Of a DNA stretch of 42,974 nt, positions 42,858-42,974 are shown piece by piece. Within the stretch, counting starts at the first letter, position 1, and each line of letters begins with the position of its first letter. The DNA is taken from positions 1 to 42,974 of the forward strand of contig CALGHE010000091.1 in NCBI GenBank assembly GCA_937915765.1, given 5' to 3'. Made by a program: the position numbers and the translations under genes. The stretch is from an uncultured Bacteroidales bacterium (GTDB taxonomy: Bacteria > Bacteroidota > Bacteroidia > Bacteroidales > Paludibacteraceae). The notes under the pieces were generated by a model. The model worked only from the letters and a program-made list of their open reading frames with translations. It was not told the origin of the DNA and did no database searches.

Positions 42858-42974
42858 GAAAAGTATTAGAAAAAATATTAATTAAACTTCTGAAAATATT
42901 AGCCATTGTTAATTTTTTCATTAACCCTATTTGTTTTTATTTTGAGTTATATGATTCACTGACTTTTTTGTCTG
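42854..42974 (+). CDS. Small hydrophobic protein, 3' truncated by window edge
   Basis: A frame open from the ATG at 42854 to the window end (40 codons seen). It begins MRKVLEKILIKLLKILAIVN, a Lys-rich start followed by a hydrophobic stretch (ILAIVNFFINPICFYFEL) that looks like a membrane helix. The ATG overlaps the preceding TGA. The product is unrecognised and its length unknown. Base composition is more AT-rich than the housekeeping genes, which suggests accessory DNA to the right. Confidence 0.4.
   Translation, partial: MRKVLEKILIKLLKILAIVNFFINPICFYFELYDSLTFLS

Overview
The window comes from a member of the Bacteroidota, most likely a gut- or rumen-type Bacteroidales outside the genus Bacteroides. 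Three things point there: promoters of the TTTG-N19/20-TAnnTTTG type with few Shine-Dalgarno sequences, the gene families (type III glutamine synthetase, fused KorA, DUF4494, DUF4143 ATPase, bifunctional ThrA, B12-dependent NrdJ), and two cargo proteins of the type IX secretion system (T9SS). The placement is inference; no rRNA or tRNA gene is present to test it. TAG is used as a normal stop (tsaD), so the standard bacterial code applies.

Layout. 1-1064: 3' part of an AAA-ATPase/PD-(D/E)XK protein. 1233-4123 (minus): korA-korB, 2-oxoglutarate:ferredoxin oxidoreductase. 4455-6851 (minus): ThrA-like protein with an intact homoserine dehydrogenase half and a badly eroded aspartokinase half. 7136-15870 (minus): a four-gene surface operon made of a 1997-residue modular adhesin with a type-B T9SS signal, an OmpA/PD40 protein, a PorP/SprF-like outer-membrane protein and a chagasin-type (I42) protease inhibitor. 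16081-18721 (minus): a 73-residue orphan and glutamine synthetase III. 19075-21758 (plus): prfC, a hotdog thioesterase and a YggS-type PLP protein. 21854-27535: divergent tsaD and tamB. 27651-28181 (minus): DUF4494 protein. 28350-28880: AT-rich region with duplicated palindromic elements. 28920-30380: DUF4143 ATPase. 30475-33201 (minus): multidomain GH5 cellulase with a type-A T9SS signal. 33592-37367 (plus): nitronate monooxygenase-like protein and topA. 37485-39050 (minus): dnaB. 39849-42380 (plus): nrdJ behind a long AT-rich leader. 42381-42974: AT-rich tail with small or broken reading frames.

How the genes fit together. KorAB points to ferredoxin-linked anaerobic metabolism. GS III handles ammonium assimilation, and NrdJ supplies deoxynucleotides without an oxygen-dependent radical. 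TopA, DnaB, PrfC and TsaD are housekeeping genes. The GH5 enzyme and the giant adhesin share the T9SS route (type-A and type-B signals), which suggests a cell that displays plant-polysaccharide enzymes and a large adhesin on its surface.

The points most worth a second look are the pseudo-aspartokinase fused to an intact homoserine dehydrogenase, the adhesin operon ending in a cysteine-protease inhibitor, and the duplicated palindromes before the DUF4143 ATPase. No CRISPR array, prophage, insertion sequence or clearly new defence system was found.
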